Assembly (NCBI RefSeq): GCF_036026595.1
Contig: NZ_JARZFX010000008.1
Span: forward strand, 1 to 64,000
Reading direction: 5' to 3'
From: Virgibacillus_P tibetensis
Lineage (GTDB): Bacteria; Bacillota; Bacilli; Bacillales; Amphibacillaceae
Length of the DNA stretch: 64,000 nt
Both the position numbers and the translations under genes were made by a program. Position 1 is the stretch's first letter; every line of letters starts with the position of its first letter. Shown here piece by piece: positions 1-8,786 of this stretch. Under the pieces are notes generated by a model. The model saw only the letters and a list, made by a program, of their open reading frames with translations. It was not told the DNA's origin and ran no database searches.

Positions 1-186
1 AATAGCCGGGGTTTAACGGGAATATAACGACCACCCTACTTAAGAATGGTACCATTATACTTCAAATTTCTGTTGTTTCGTTCTTTTGTTAACTAGTTTT
101 AGGTAAATGTGAGTATCCAAACTTTAGGTATTCAGTACATAATAAAATAGGAAAAAGGCGATTGACATCAAAATACCGACACTTTG

Positions 187-222
187 ACACGAATCTTCAT
201 GTTAAGATGAAAGACTCGTGTT
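187..222. terminator. Hairpin, possible terminator
   Basis: An inverted repeat (ACACGA and TCGTGT arms extended by ATCTTCAT/ATGAAAGA) followed on the plus strand by TTTTCTTTTT. It lies just beyond and partly inside the 3' end of the minus-strand YczE-type gene and could end a plus-strand transcript entering from the left edge. Bases 1-186 hold no gene that I can recognise. Confidence 0.45.
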
Positions 223-924
223 TTCTTTTTGAAGTGTCGTATTCGCTTTGGATTCTTTATATAAATCTTCTTTATTTTTATAAATCCACTGCACTAAATA
301 CTTTTGATAATTTTTCATTAACCAGCCGACGATTTTACCGATGAAGTACGCTGCAATTAGTGTACCAATACCAATTGATCCTAATGATTGAATGAAAATA
401 ATACATACCAAACCTGCCACCCCAACATTTAATAAATCACTGGAAACTTTTGCTTTACCAAATTTCATATTAAATTTATCGCTTATGACATGTGTTAACT
501 CATCATATGGCATTAAAGGGAATTTAGCACTGATATATCCAAATAAACCAATTGCTACAATGAATAAACTAATAATTAAAAATCCCCAGCGCATTACTAA
601 TGTTTCAGGTGTGGGTAATAGTTGTAACAGGAATAATGTTACATCCATAAAGAAACCAAATAAAAATGCAATAATTAATTGCACGATAGATTCCCTCAAA
701 TGGAATTGTTTACTTAAAATAACTTGTACGATAATAAATAAAACATTTGCGACAACTGTCATAATCCCGACTGATAAACTGGAGGACAGTGAAAATGCAT
801 AGGCTAACGAGGAGACTGGCGATACGCCAAGATCTGCCAGTATTGAAAAGCTGACACCGAGTGAAAGAAAAAACAAGCCAAAGATGTACAAAAAAAGTCG
901 CTTCGTCACATTAATATGTTTCAT
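202..924 (-). CDS. YczE/YitT-like multipass membrane protein
   Basis: A 240-residue integral membrane protein with about five or six hydrophobic helices. The first helix (about residues 8-30) carries LGVSFSILADLGVSPVSS, a hallmark of the YczE family, and a later loop has FPLMPYDELTH. Family members are uncharacterised, presumed transporters or permease-like proteins. I place the start at 924 because a GAGGG ribosome binding site lies just upstream; the open frame extends 14 codons further without one. It is divergent from a LysR regulator across a 114 bp AT-rich gap containing a dyad, so it is the probable regulatory target. Family call from motif recall; the function is unknown. Confidence 0.75.
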   Translation of the reverse strand: MKHINVTKRLFLYIFGLFFLSLGVSFSILADLGVSPVSSLAYAFSLSSSLSVGIMTVVANVLFIIVQVILSKQFHLRESIVQLIIAFLFGFFMDVTLFLLQLLPTPETLVMRWGFLIISLFIVAIGLFGYISAKFPLMPYDELTHVISDKFNMKFGKAKVSSDLLNVGVAGLVCIIFIQSLGSIGIGTLIAAYFIGKIVGWLMKNYQKYLVQWIYKNKEDLYKESKANTTLQKENTSLSS

Positions 925-982
925 AAAATCCCTCTTTATAAAATAATATAACTTCCATAGTAGCATGGAAGTTGATATATTA

Positions 983-1012
983 AAAATATATATATTTAAT
1001 ATATATCATATG
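983..1012. promoter_or_regulatory. AT-rich dyad, candidate LysR operator
   Basis: The divergent gap between the YczE-type gene and the LysR gene holds a near-perfect dyad (ATATTAAA, then TTTAATAT) within alternating AT sequence. The position between divergent genes is where LysR-type regulators normally bind. Inference from position and symmetry only; simple AT repeats could produce such a dyad by chance. Confidence 0.35.
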
Positions 1013-1038
1013 TAAAAGTATATAATGGAGTTGAGGAT

Positions 1039-1911
1039 ATGGATATTCGTCAGTTACAGTATTATAAAGAAATCGTTAAACAAGGGAATATTTCGAAAGC
1101 AGCTGAAATATTGAACATTGCACAACCCCCATTAAGTCAACTATTAAAAAAATTAGAAACAGAGTTAGGTACAACTTTAATTCACCGCTATCGTCAAAAA
1201 TGGGAATTGACTGAATCCGGTCAGCTGTTATATCAATATGCAGAACAATTATTAAATCAAATGGAAGAAGTGAAAAGACGTATTGATGAAATTGAAGAAG
1301 GTACTACAGGGACGGTACGTATAGGTGTCTCATCTGCATGTTCTAATATGTTAATTGATTACATTGAAGGATTTAGAGAAGAGTTTGCTCAAATCAAAAT
1401 TAACATTTTTTCTGGGGACTCGGAAGGTTTAATAAAAAAGTTAAAACAAAAAGAAATTGATATTGCTTTACTTTTAAGACCGAGTAATACAGAGCAATAT
1501 GAGATGAAACCGCTGAAAAAAGAACCTACCATCCTCATTGTTCCTACTAGTTGGACAACCTTACTCTCAGCTCAACCTACGTTAGAGGAAATTGCTCACC
1601 TTCCTTTTATAATGCTAGGTGCTATGGAGGGTTACTCCTTGTATGGGAATATATTAAAAGCCTTTGAAGAGCATGAGGTGAAGCTCAATATTATTGTCGA
1701 ATGCAAAGATATTCCAATGGTTGTTGCACTTGTCAATCGAGGGTTAGGCATCTCCATTATTCCAAGAATGAACTATAAATCCCTGTTCTATGAACAATTA
1801 AAGATATTTGAATTCAGGCAGTTTGATTTTAGTGTAGAACCTGTGATAATGAAATTAAAAGATGTACCAATTACAAAAGCAGCATCACAATTTTGGGAGA
1901 CGGTTAAATAA
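1039..1911 (+). CDS. LysR-family transcriptional regulator
   Basis: A 290-residue LTTR. The N-terminal winged helix-turn-helix (residues 1-60) starts MDIRQLQYY and contains GNISKAAEILNIAQPPLSQLLKKLE, the usual recognition helix region. Residues 90-290 form the periplasmic-binding-protein-like effector domain, with the typical GLGISIIPRM near the C-terminus. The start ATG follows TTGAGG. It is divergent from the YczE-type membrane gene, the classic arrangement in which the regulator controls its neighbour and itself. The effector cannot be predicted. Confidence 0.88.
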   Translation: MDIRQLQYYKEIVKQGNISKAAEILNIAQPPLSQLLKKLETELGTTLIHRYRQKWELTESGQLLYQYAEQLLNQMEEVKRRIDEIEEGTTGTVRIGVSSACSNMLIDYIEGFREEFAQIKINIFSGDSEGLIKKLKQKEIDIALLLRPSNTEQYEMKPLKKEPTILIVPTSWTTLLSAQPTLEEIAHLPFIMLGAMEGYSLYGNILKAFEEHEVKLNIIVECKDIPMVVALVNRGLGISIIPRMNYKSLFYEQLKIFEFRQFDFSVEPVIMKLKDVPITKAASQFWETVK

Positions 1912-1924
1912 CTCTGAAATATTC

Positions 1925-1968
1925 ATAAAAAAATAGAACTTCCCAAAAATGGAAGCTCTATTTTTCTT
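1925..1968. terminator. Bidirectional intrinsic terminator
   Basis: A hairpin with stem AAAATAGAACTTCC / GGAAGCTCTATTTT flanked by A-run and T-run. It closes the plus-strand LysR gene (stop at 1911) and also lies downstream of the minus-strand gene ending at 1988. Confidence 0.8.
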
Positions 1969-1987
1969 TATTTATTAAATACACCTA

Positions 1988-2293
1988 TTACTTGGCTTTG
2001 CGCAATCTCTTCAAAAAAATATACCACCAAATTAACATAAATATATAAGCCATAGTAACGTATATTGCCCATAAAGAACCCTGTGCTAAAGAATTAATCA
2101 AATGATTTAATTCCGTGCCCGCTGGTTCTTTTAATGTGTTTCGAAAGGTAACCAGCGGTATCGAAAATAGAACTATTAAATTGATAATAGATATTCTTAT
2201 GTGTTCCTTGCGAAAAAAACTATAAACAATTGCTATAAATGTAATTACCATAACTAAATAAAATACTGAATTTGCTAACACCCCTACACTCAT
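1988..2293 (-). CDS. Small membrane protein, unknown
   Basis: A 101-residue protein with three predicted hydrophobic helices (about residues 5-27, 33-52 and 70-94) and a basic C-terminus (LKRLRKAK). A GGGAG ribosome binding site lies about 10 bases before the ATG. I do not recognise the family. It sits alone between two regulators and ends facing the bidirectional terminator shared with the LysR gene. Confidence 0.6.
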   Translation of the reverse strand: MSVGVLANSVFYLVMVITFIAIVYSFFRKEHIRISIINLIVLFSIPLVTFRNTLKEPAGTELNHLINSLAQGSLWAIYVTMAYIFMLIWWYIFLKRLRKAK

Positions 2294-2425
2294 ATTAATA
2301 TCTCCCTATATAACAATATTATGTTTCTTTGAAATTTTAAAAGACAATCCTGTCTCGTTAACTGTAACAATGTTTTTTTTGTGATATTTGCCATTTCTTT
2401 TGTTAGCTTTGATGGGCTAATTTTA

Positions 2426-3331
2426 TTATTTATTTTGAGCAGACATTTTTTTATCAGTTTCACTAGCTGAATTTAAAACAAGTTCAACAAAAGCCTCTAC
2501 TGCTGGAGATAACCACTTTTTCTTTTTTATAAGCATATGGGAATAAATTGGCTCGAATGTTTCATTATGATTTATTATTTTTAGTTTTCCGCTATTTACT
2601 TCTTCTTTGACTGTAATGTAAGGTAAAACAGAAAATCCAAGTCCACTCATAACAATCTTTTTGATTGCATCAATACTCCATAACTCCATTGTTTGAAAGC
2701 TGTAAATATCATGCTTTAAGAGGTATCTTTCAAACATTTTCCGATAACTGCAACCTTCTTCATTTGTGATGAAAAAATGGGTGTTATCTTTTTTATATTC
2801 GTCAAAGTGGTCCAGATCATCATTACTACTCACAAGGACAATCTTCTCCTCTAATAGTGAGTAATGTAAGCATTTTTCGGCTTTTATTTCTGGATAAACC
2901 ATGAATGCAACATCTACTTTCCCACTTATTAAGTCAGTTTGGTTTTGCCCACATGTACCGTTGGTTAGTATTAATTTGACGTTAGGAAATTTCATGGAAT
3001 ATTCCTTTATTATTGGACCTAACCTAGAGATTGTCAAAGACTCTGGTGCAGCCACTTTCAGTACACCTTTGACTTCGTGGGTGCTCCGCATGTTCTTAAT
3101 CTGTTCGTGAGTAGACAGTAAATCCTCTGCTAAAGGTATTAACTCTCTACCTAAATGAGTAAGCTGCAAATTTCTATTTACATACGTAAAAAGTTCCCCA
3201 CCAATTTCACGTTCAAGTGCCTGGATATGAGAGGTTAAAGTAGATTGAGTATAACCCAATTTAGAGGCAGATCCTGTATAACTTTCTACTTCTACAATGG
3301 TCATAAATGTTATAAGATGTCTAATTTCCAT
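2426..3331 (-). CDS. LysR-family transcriptional regulator
   Basis: A 301-residue LTTR with N-terminal HTH (MEIRHLITFMTIVEVESYTGSAS..., with LGYTQSTLTSHIQALE as the recognition segment) and a substrate-binding-like domain ending GLGFSVLPYITV. The ATG at 3331 has AAGGTGAG eight bases upstream, better than a GTG four codons earlier that overlaps the same Shine-Dalgarno. It is divergent from a LysE-type exporter (start 3454), the same gene pair arrangement as ArgP/LysE, so control of that exporter by a small-molecule signal is likely. Confidence 0.88.
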   Translation of the reverse strand: MEIRHLITFMTIVEVESYTGSASKLGYTQSTLTSHIQALEREIGGELFTYVNRNLQLTHLGRELIPLAEDLLSTHEQIKNMRSTHEVKGVLKVAAPESLTISRLGPIIKEYSMKFPNVKLILTNGTCGQNQTDLISGKVDVAFMVYPEIKAEKCLHYSLLEEKIVLVSSNDDLDHFDEYKKDNTHFFITNEEGCSYRKMFERYLLKHDIYSFQTMELWSIDAIKKIVMSGLGFSVLPYITVKEEVNSGKLKIINHNETFEPIYSHMLIKKKKWLSPAVEAFVELVLNSASETDKKMSAQNK

Positions 3332-3453
3332 ATCATATCTCACCTTCGTTTTTTTAATGTATCGAAAAAAATGATAATGCTTTTTTAAATTTCAATTTTA
3401 TTTATCATACAATGAAAGCTATCCATAGTAAATTAGCAAATGAAGGTGAATTT

Positions 3454-4032
3454 ATGAGTATAGTAGCGTTTCTTTCTTATGTGATGGTTACATCAATTAC
3501 TCCTGGTCCAAGTAACATTTTGATGATGAATGAAGCACGTAAATATGGTTTTGTGGGATCTTGGAAGTTTAGTAGCGGAATCTTAGCGGGATTTGCCGTG
3601 CTTGGAACAATCAGTGGAGTAGCTACAACAGGATTATACAATTGGATTCCTGTAGTAGAGCCATATTTTAAAATAGCTGGTGCAGTATATCTACTCTATT
3701 TGGCTTGGCAGGTGGGTCTACCAAAAAGTTCCAAAGATAATTTTAGTGACGTGAAATCTTCTTTTTTATCAGGTTTTATCATTCAAATCATAAATGTCAA
3801 AAGCATTTTGTTCTTGTTAACTGTGATGAGTGCTTTCATACTGCCGTTCAATAATTCTATTAAATCCATTGTTTTTTATTTAACATTAGCAATTTTCCTA
3901 GGTTGGTTAGCATTACTTCTGTGGTCAGGGTTTGGCTCGCTATTTAAAAAAGTTTTTGCGAAGCATGATAGGGCATTTCGGTTAATTATGTGCTTGTTAT
4001 TGATTTATTCTGCGGTTACTATTTTTTTGTAA
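3454..4032 (+). CDS. LysE/RhtB-family amino-acid exporter
   Basis: A 192-residue inner-membrane exporter with about six helices. The family signature SITPGPSNILMM is at residues 13-25, followed by glycine-rich helices and a loop KSSKDNF before the C-terminal helices. ATG 3454 is preceded by GAAGGTGA, so I prefer it to the upstream in-frame ATG at 3412. Probably exports an amino acid or derivative under control of the divergent LysR regulator. Substrate unknown. Confidence 0.85.
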   Translation: MSIVAFLSYVMVTSITPGPSNILMMNEARKYGFVGSWKFSSGILAGFAVLGTISGVATTGLYNWIPVVEPYFKIAGAVYLLYLAWQVGLPKSSKDNFSDVKSSFLSGFIIQIINVKSILFLLTVMSAFILPFNNSIKSIVFYLTLAIFLGWLALLLWSGFGSLFKKVFAKHDRAFRLIMCLLLIYSAVTIFL

Positions 4033-4127
4033 AAATCCAATAGCTTAACAATCATTCTTCTTCAACTTCTTAAAAATTGAAAAAGGGCTTCTATGAAAAA
4101 ACGGAAATTTTAATAATTTATAAAGAA

Positions 4128-4166
4128 AAACTATCCTTATCCAATAGAATGGAATAAGGATAGTTT
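4128..4166. terminator. Strong hairpin, probable terminator
   Basis: A 13 bp perfect stem (AAACTATCCTTAT / ATAAGGATAGTTT) with a 13-base loop about 95 bases after the exporter stop. The following sequence has a short T-run, and the reverse side is T-rich, so it may act in both directions. Confidence 0.65.
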
Positions 4167-4225
4167 AAAAGGTTTTTAAGAGAGTTAACCTTACTGAACT
4201 CAGTCTAGTATATACGTTGTTCTTT

Positions 4226-4418
4226 TTAGATAAACATATTTACAAAAATAGCTGTAATAAATCTTGCCATAGTACCAGCGATAATGGCTTTGAAACTCAG
4301 AGATGAAATTTGTTTTTTCTTTGATGGTGCTATGGAACCAAGACCTACAATTAATTGTCCAATAGAAGATAGGTTCGCGAAGGCCGTATGTGCGAAAACG
4401 CACACAACTTCAAACTCT
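4226..4418 (-). pseudogene. C-terminal remnant of a NupC-type nucleoside transporter
   Basis: Read on the minus strand this segment encodes about 60 residues: VFAHTAFANLSSIGQLIVG, then LGSIAPSKKK, then ALIAGT-like KAIIAGTMA and a final membrane helix, ending in TAA. This matches the C-terminus of concentrative nucleoside transporters (NupC family), where GFAN.SS and LG.LAP precede the last helices. There is no start codon and the frame is closed upstream by a stop, so the rest of the gene (over 300 residues) is gone. Seen directly: the frame and motifs. Inferred: family identity. Confidence 0.6.
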
Positions 4419-4540
4419 TACCTAAAGCTAACGGTTAGTTCAATAAGAGACAATGGATACAGAGGGAAATTAGATTATTTAGCAAAACCTTGGAAACATC
4501 GCATCTAATTGTTGTATACTTATCTACTTAGCAACTCTTT

Positions 4541-4622
4541 TGAAAAAGGCAAAATTATCGAAAGGTAATGACGCAAAATCACAGGTCTAAAGCATTAAGC
4601 AATGATGGCTGGATTACCGAAA
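4541..4622 (+). ncRNA. Cyclic di-GMP-I (GEMM) riboswitch
   Basis: Contains the GEMM-I landmarks in order: GGCAAA, a GAAA tetraloop closing a short stem (TTATCGAAAGGTAA), then GACGCAAA, then a second stem and GGCTGGATTACCGA. It ends 17 bases before the TTG start of a GGDEF gene, and the AAGGAG Shine-Dalgarno at 4621 touches its 3' end, so control of translation initiation is plausible. Identified by motif recognition; no covariance search was run. Confidence 0.8.
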
Positions 4623-4638
4623 GGAGAAACGAAAGCAA

Positions 4639-5478
4639 TTGAAAAGAAAAGGTTTATACTACTTAATAATTATTTTATTTACGTTTTCCCCTGTTGTTAT
4701 GGACACGATTTTATCTAATGAAGCGAATAGACATTTTCCAAGGACTTGGACGCTCTTTCTAATTCCGACTATCCTGATAGCTTATATGTATCCGAAATGG
4801 AAAGTAATTGTAGGAGCTAGCATCTTTTACACTGCTTTGAAGTTCACAACGGAGGTCGCTCAGAAAACTAGCACTGAGACATATGTGATGATAGAACTTA
4901 CCACTGGTTCAGTTATTAATTGGTCCGTCGTTCTGTCTGTTGGATATTTCATGAATAAATCTTCCAAATTGTTAAATAAAGTAGAAGAATTAACGATTAC
5001 AGATGCATTAACTGGAATTTATAATCGAAGGTATTTTGATTTTATTATGGAAAAGACAATTCCTTTTAGTAAAAAGAATAACACCCCTTTGATTTTTATG
5101 CTGTTAGATATAGACCATTTCAAGAAAGTTAACGATAATTTTGGTCATCAATGTGGTGATGAAGCACTTAAGCATATTTCAGATATTATTGGAAGCAATG
5201 TAAGAGACACAGATGCTTTTGTACGTTTTGGAGGCGAAGAATTTGCAGTTATTATGCCAAATACCGATGTTGATGAAGGACTAATAATAGCGGAACTTAT
5301 ACGTGAGGCTATAGAAAAATCGGGTTTCACTTATAACAATGAACGTATATATTTTACAATCAGCATTGGAGTATCTTCTTACAATGGAGAGGAAATAGAA
5401 GAATTTATCGAAAAGACCGACACCGCGTTATATAAAGCAAAAGAAAACGGTAGAAATCAGATAGCAATTTTTAATTGA
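4639..5478 (+). CDS. Membrane-anchored GGDEF diguanylate cyclase
   Basis: A 279-residue protein that would make c-di-GMP from two GTP. Residues 1-105 are four hydrophobic segments forming a membrane sensor or anchor. The GGDEF domain spans about 115-279, with DIDHFKKVND (157-166), the active-site GGEEF at 198-202, and an allosteric inhibitory RxxD site (RDTD, 189-192) five residues before it, so product inhibition is expected. The start is TTG 4639 with AAGGAG 12 bases upstream. It lies directly behind a c-di-GMP-I riboswitch, which predicts that synthesis is also adjusted by its product at the RNA level. Confidence 0.9.
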   Translation: MKRKGLYYLIIILFTFSPVVMDTILSNEANRHFPRTWTLFLIPTILIAYMYPKWKVIVGASIFYTALKFTTEVAQKTSTETYVMIELTTGSVINWSVVLSVGYFMNKSSKLLNKVEELTITDALTGIYNRRYFDFIMEKTIPFSKKNNTPLIFMLLDIDHFKKVNDNFGHQCGDEALKHISDIIGSNVRDTDAFVRFGGEEFAVIMPNTDVDEGLIIAELIREAIEKSGFTYNNERIYFTISIGVSSYNGEEIEEFIEKTDTALYKAKENGRNQIAIFN

Positions 5479-5484
5479 TAGGGC

Positions 5485-5682
5485 TTGGAACTAATAATTT
5501 TTATATTAAATAGTGGAGGTTTATATTTTAAAGTAAATCTCTACTTTTGTACTAACAGTATGGAAGTAACTGAATTACAAGATGATGGTGATCATAACTT
5601 TTTTGATTTTTACGACTTAGACAATAATAAATTGCAAGTTTGCTTTTGGAAGTATGTGAAACAACAAAGCACCTTTTATTAG
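5485..5682 (+). pseudogene. VOC/glyoxalase-fold C-terminal remnant
   Basis: The final 30 residues (HNFFDFYDLDNNKLQVCFW) match the last beta strands of VOC-superfamily proteins, where a F.DPDGN-like turn precedes L.V. The preceding part is not convincing and no ribosome binding site is present, so I read this as a decayed fragment. Bases 5683-5949 hold no supported gene. Confidence 0.5.
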
Positions 5683-5949
5683 TTACTTCAACTATATGAT
5701 GCCAGAGGTAAATGATTGAGATCAAATCGGCTATAAGAGTTGAAACAAATAAGATTATAAATGATGGTCTTTTTCTTTTTTTAATTTCAGAAATTTGCAA
5801 TTATAATTTTGGGCATTATGTTATTATTTGATTATAGATACTTAACTAAATCACAGCATTTATTCATGAAATACAGTAGGTAATTTGATGTTTTATAGAA
5901 ATTATAATCCATACTTAAATAATCGAGTTATATAAGAGAGGGAGTTAAT

Positions 5950-6981
5950 ATGTTAATTAAGCCAAAAAAATTGCAGGCAGGAGATCGTGTTGCAACAGTA
6001 AGTCCTTCTTGGGGAGGAGCAGGAGAACCAGACCTTAGATGGAGGTATGAACAAGGTGTAAAAAGAATAGAGGGGATTTTTAGACTGGAAGTTACCCCTA
6101 TGCCTAATAGTTTGAAAGGGGGAGACTATCTTTATAAAAATCCACAAGCTCGTGCTGAAGATTTGATGATGGCATTTAAGGATGAAAGTATAAAAGGAAT
6201 CATTGCAAATATTGGTGGAGACGATAGCATTCGCTTACTTCCCTATATTGATTTTGACATTATACGTGAAAATCCGAAAGTTTTTATGGGGTACTCTGAT
6301 GTGACCATTTCACATTTATTTTGTCATAAAGCTGGAATTTCTTCTTTTTATGGTCCAGCAATCTTAACCGATTTTGCTGAAAACGTGGAGATGGATCCAT
6401 ATACGATTGATATGGTGAATCGAACGCTCTTTTCTAATGAGACTATTGGTGAAATTCAACCAGCTAATGAATGGACAAGTGAGCGTTTAGAATGGGTAGA
6501 AGAGAATAAGAACATTCGACGGACGATGCGGAAAAATTCAGGTTACGAGGTACTTCAGGGATCAGGTGTAACACGGGGACATTTGATTGGTGGTTGTATT
6601 GAAGTACTAGAGTTTGCAAAAGGAACAGAACTTTGGCCTGAGAAAATATTTTGGGAGAACAGCATAATTTTCTTTGAAACATCGGAAGAAAAACCAGATC
6701 CAAATCTTATTATGTATTGGCTACGAAATTATGCTGTGCAAGGCATTCTACAAAAAGCAAATGGAATCATTTTTGGTAAACCACAAGATGAGAAGTATTA
6801 CGATGAATATAAAGAAGAAATTCAAAAAGTAATGAAGGAATTTAATTTGGAGGATTTGCCGATTCTTTATAACTTGAATTTTGGCCATACCGAACCGAAA
6901 TCTATATTATCATATGGTGCAATGGCTGAAATTAATTGTGAAAAGAAGACTTTCAAGATTCTAGAAAGTGGAGTTGAATAA
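5950..6981 (+). CDS. S66 family peptidase (LD-carboxypeptidase/MccF-like)
   Basis: A 343-residue cytoplasmic serine hydrolase of family S66. The nucleophile is Ser116 in FMGYSDVT, the catalytic Glu is in IIFFETSEEKPDP near residue 240, and the His is in LNFGHTEPK near residue 315, giving the Ser-Glu-His triad of LdcA and MccF. The insert after residue 175 and overall length fit the MccF branch, which hydrolyses microcin C7-type aminoacyl nucleotides, better than LdcA (about 300 residues). The GAGAGGGAG ribosome binding site is 7 bases upstream. It could act in muropeptide recycling or as a self-protection/detoxification enzyme; the sequence does not decide. Confidence 0.85.
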   Translation: MLIKPKKLQAGDRVATVSPSWGGAGEPDLRWRYEQGVKRIEGIFRLEVTPMPNSLKGGDYLYKNPQARAEDLMMAFKDESIKGIIANIGGDDSIRLLPYIDFDIIRENPKVFMGYSDVTISHLFCHKAGISSFYGPAILTDFAENVEMDPYTIDMVNRTLFSNETIGEIQPANEWTSERLEWVEENKNIRRTMRKNSGYEVLQGSGVTRGHLIGGCIEVLEFAKGTELWPEKIFWENSIIFFETSEEKPDPNLIMYWLRNYAVQGILQKANGIIFGKPQDEKYYDEYKEEIQKVMKEFNLEDLPILYNLNFGHTEPKSILSYGAMAEINCEKKTFKILESGVE

Positions 6982-7058
6982 ATTTCGAAAAGGAAAATGG
7001 ATAAATGCTTATTACATGATATGGTGGAATAATTGAAGATAAAATACATATCAAAGGA

Positions 7059-7538
7059 GTGGGAGTAATAATAAAAGGATTATACGAGGCACATTTACCT
7101 GTAAAAAATTTAGAAGTGTCAATTAAATTTTACCAAAAATTAGGTTTAAAGTTTGCTTGGCGTGATGAAGACACTGCATTCTTTTGGATAGAAGAAAATA
7201 AAAGTTGGTTAGGATTGTGGGAAGGAAAGGAGTATCAGACTTCATATCACCCATCTTTAAGACATATTGCTTTTCGAGTTACTTACGAGGATTTAAAAAA
7301 GTCTATAAAATGGCTTGAATCCATCCAAGTTGAAGCTGTAACGTTTGGAAGTAGAACATCGATTGAGCCATTTGTAAGACCACATCAGGGAAATGCTTCT
7401 GTCTATTTTGATGACCCAGATGGAAATAGTTTAGAATTGATGTGTTATATTGAAGTTCCTAATGAATTAAAACATTATACTGAAAAGTTGTCATTTGAAG
7501 ATTGGGAAGAGTTACTAGTAAATAGTATATTGAGATAA
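7059..7538 (+). CDS. VOC family (glyoxalase-like) protein
   Basis: A 159-residue single-unit VOC protein with two beta-alpha-beta-beta-beta modules: EAHLPVKNLEVSIKFYQKLG at the N-terminus and VYFDDPDGNSLELMCY near residue 130. The first-module His, central RHIAFRV and late Glu could be metal ligands as in glyoxalase I. The start is uncertain: GTG 7059 overlaps its own Shine-Dalgarno AAAGGAG. A decayed paralogue lies at 51909-52366 and shares the IEPFV.PH and DGNSLE blocks. Substrate unknown. Confidence 0.8.
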   Translation: MGVIIKGLYEAHLPVKNLEVSIKFYQKLGLKFAWRDEDTAFFWIEENKSWLGLWEGKEYQTSYHPSLRHIAFRVTYEDLKKSIKWLESIQVEAVTFGSRTSIEPFVRPHQGNASVYFDDPDGNSLELMCYIEVPNELKHYTEKLSFEDWEELLVNSILR

Positions 7539-7564
7539 AAAGAAGCAACAGTAAGGATATTACT

Positions 7565-7585
7565 TTTTCAACAAACTGGTGGAAC
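7565..7585 (+). repeat. Cassette-type element, left core only
   Basis: TTTTTCAACAAACTGGTGG, 27 bases after the VOC stop, matches the left arm plus GGTG core of the family. No right core is recognisable in the following 200 bases, so this is a degenerate or partial copy. The rest of 7586-7813 holds nothing I can call. Confidence 0.45.
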
Positions 7586-7813
7586 CAAAAAGAAGGTTAG
7601 GATGGTATTAAAGCTATTCTGATACATTAACCTAATTTATTAAAGGAAAAGTTATACCGCTAGCCATGTTGTTAAAGGGTTATCCATTAATCATATTGTT
7701 ATACAACATAATAAGGAATCTTGAGTTAAAATTTCGCTTTTAATAAAAAAATGTCAGTGGTATGAACGATATTATTGCCTCTTTTGGGCATATTACCATT
7801 TGAGGTGATAATC

Positions 7814-8029
7814 GTGAGTAAGAAAAAAGAACAAGATCCAAAAAGAATCAATGTGGAGTTGGGTGGAATGGGTCTTTATGGAACAACTTCCAATGCAGAG
7901 GTCGGGGGTTACAAGGCTTCTGGCGACATTGAAAATGCAGGAAGGTTAGATAAAGGTTTCCAAAAAGTTGAAGAAGATGACCTTAACCCCAAAGCTTCAA
8001 TTAAAGAAGGAGATCAAAAGGGCTATTAG
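7814..8029 (+). CDS. Small hydrophilic protein, unknown
   Basis: A 71-residue charged protein, GTG start 7814 with GAGGTGAT upstream. It contains VELGGMGLYGTTSNAEVGGY and a lysine/aspartate-rich C-terminus ending KEGDQKGY; there is no membrane segment. Composition (Gly, Asn, charged, no Cys) recalls small spore or stress proteins, but I do not recognise it. A strong terminator follows at 8080. Confidence 0.5.
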   Translation: MSKKKEQDPKRINVELGGMGLYGTTSNAEVGGYKASGDIENAGRLDKGFQKVEEDDLNPKASIKEGDQKGY

Positions 8030-8079
8030 GCTTTATTTCCAATTTACTACAAAAGCTCTTTACATTAATTACTCCAAAG

Positions 8080-8119
8080 AAGAAGGATGGTTCCAAAGCG
8101 GATACCATCCTTCTTTTTG
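8080..8119 (+). terminator. Intrinsic terminator
   Basis: A perfect 12 bp stem AAGAAGGATGGT / ACCATCCTTCTT, 12-base loop, then TTTTTG, about 50 bases after the stop of the 71-residue protein gene. Confidence 0.88.
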
Positions 8120-8202
8120 AATTAGTAGTCAACAATCCCCCTGTAACCAAGTTATATGGCAAAATTTAAATAGTAAATAAAAAGAAACAACTTATAAATC
8201 TC

Positions 8203-8286
8203 TCTTGTACTAACTGGGTGCCATCCTCAAAAGAAGGAGAAGCACCTTTTTTGTCGAATTTATACAAGGAGCAGAAGAGCTGGAGA
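8203..8286 (+). repeat. Cassette-type element (plus orientation)
   Basis: Left part TTGTACTAACTGGGTGC; centre folds GGGTGC with GCACC followed by T-run, so this copy also looks like a terminator; right part ATACAAGGAGCAGAAGAGC. Located between the 71-residue protein gene and the next gene. Confidence 0.6.
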
Positions 8287-8307
8287 AGAAAAGGGGGAGA
8301 AAAACTA

Positions 8308-8688
8308 ATGGTTACAGAGAAAAAGACGCTAAAAGATTGGGTTGTTTTCTTAGTTTTAGTCTTATTTATAGTTGGTGGTTCAACGTATTACCTGTATTTC
8401 TTTACACCTAAAAATTCACTTGAACTGTATCAAGAATTGACATATGCAGACAGTTTTGAGGAAATACAAAAACTAATCTTAGATGGTTACGAAGACAATT
8501 TTACAGAAAAAGATTTCAACTATATTCAAGTTAACTCAGCAAATATGATAGGACAATTTACTCTTTTTGATTATAATAATAAGTCTTATGTAATTATGAC
8601 TTCTCCAGGAACAGAAAGGTTAAAAATTCTTGCAGTAGCAGAATTACCAGATGATATCAGGGAATTCTTTTCAGTACTATTAAAATAA
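8308..8688 (+). CDS. Membrane-anchored small protein, unknown
   Basis: A 126-residue protein with one N-terminal helix (about residues 10-32, VVFLVLVLFIVGGSTYYLYF) and an extracellular domain rich in acidic and aromatic residues. The ATG at 8308 has AGGGGGAGA upstream; the open frame reaches back to 8218 but that part runs through the preceding repeat element. The pattern KLILDGYEDNFTEKDF then TLFDYNNKSYVIMTSPGT suggests a small secreted beta-fold domain. Unrecognised family; flanked by an element on each side. Confidence 0.6.
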   Translation: MVTEKKTLKDWVVFLVLVLFIVGGSTYYLYFFTPKNSLELYQELTYADSFEEIQKLILDGYEDNFTEKDFNYIQVNSANMIGQFTLFDYNNKSYVIMTSPGTERLKILAVAELPDDIREFFSVLLK

Positions 8689-8719
8689 ACCTTTTCTCAC
8701 GAAGCCAGCAAATAGAAAA

Positions 8720-8765
8720 TTGTCCCTTATGCACATCGGGTGCTAGCGTTAAACAAGGGAAATGA
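8720..8765 (+). repeat. Cassette-type element (short form)
   Basis: TCCCTTATGCACATCGGGTGC, then GTTAAACAAGGGA: the arms TCCCTT/AAGGGA pair around a GGGTGC core. It begins 32 bases after the preceding stop codon and points the same way as that gene. Confidence 0.55.
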
Positions 8766-8786
8766 TATTTTTCAAGGGGTGATAAT

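Noticed and set aside
5552..5800. Minus-strand 82-codon open frame starting near 5800
   Set aside because: The first 40 codons look like a plausible membrane helix, but the rest is antisense to the VOC remnant, no ribosome binding site is visible, and nothing matches a family that I know.
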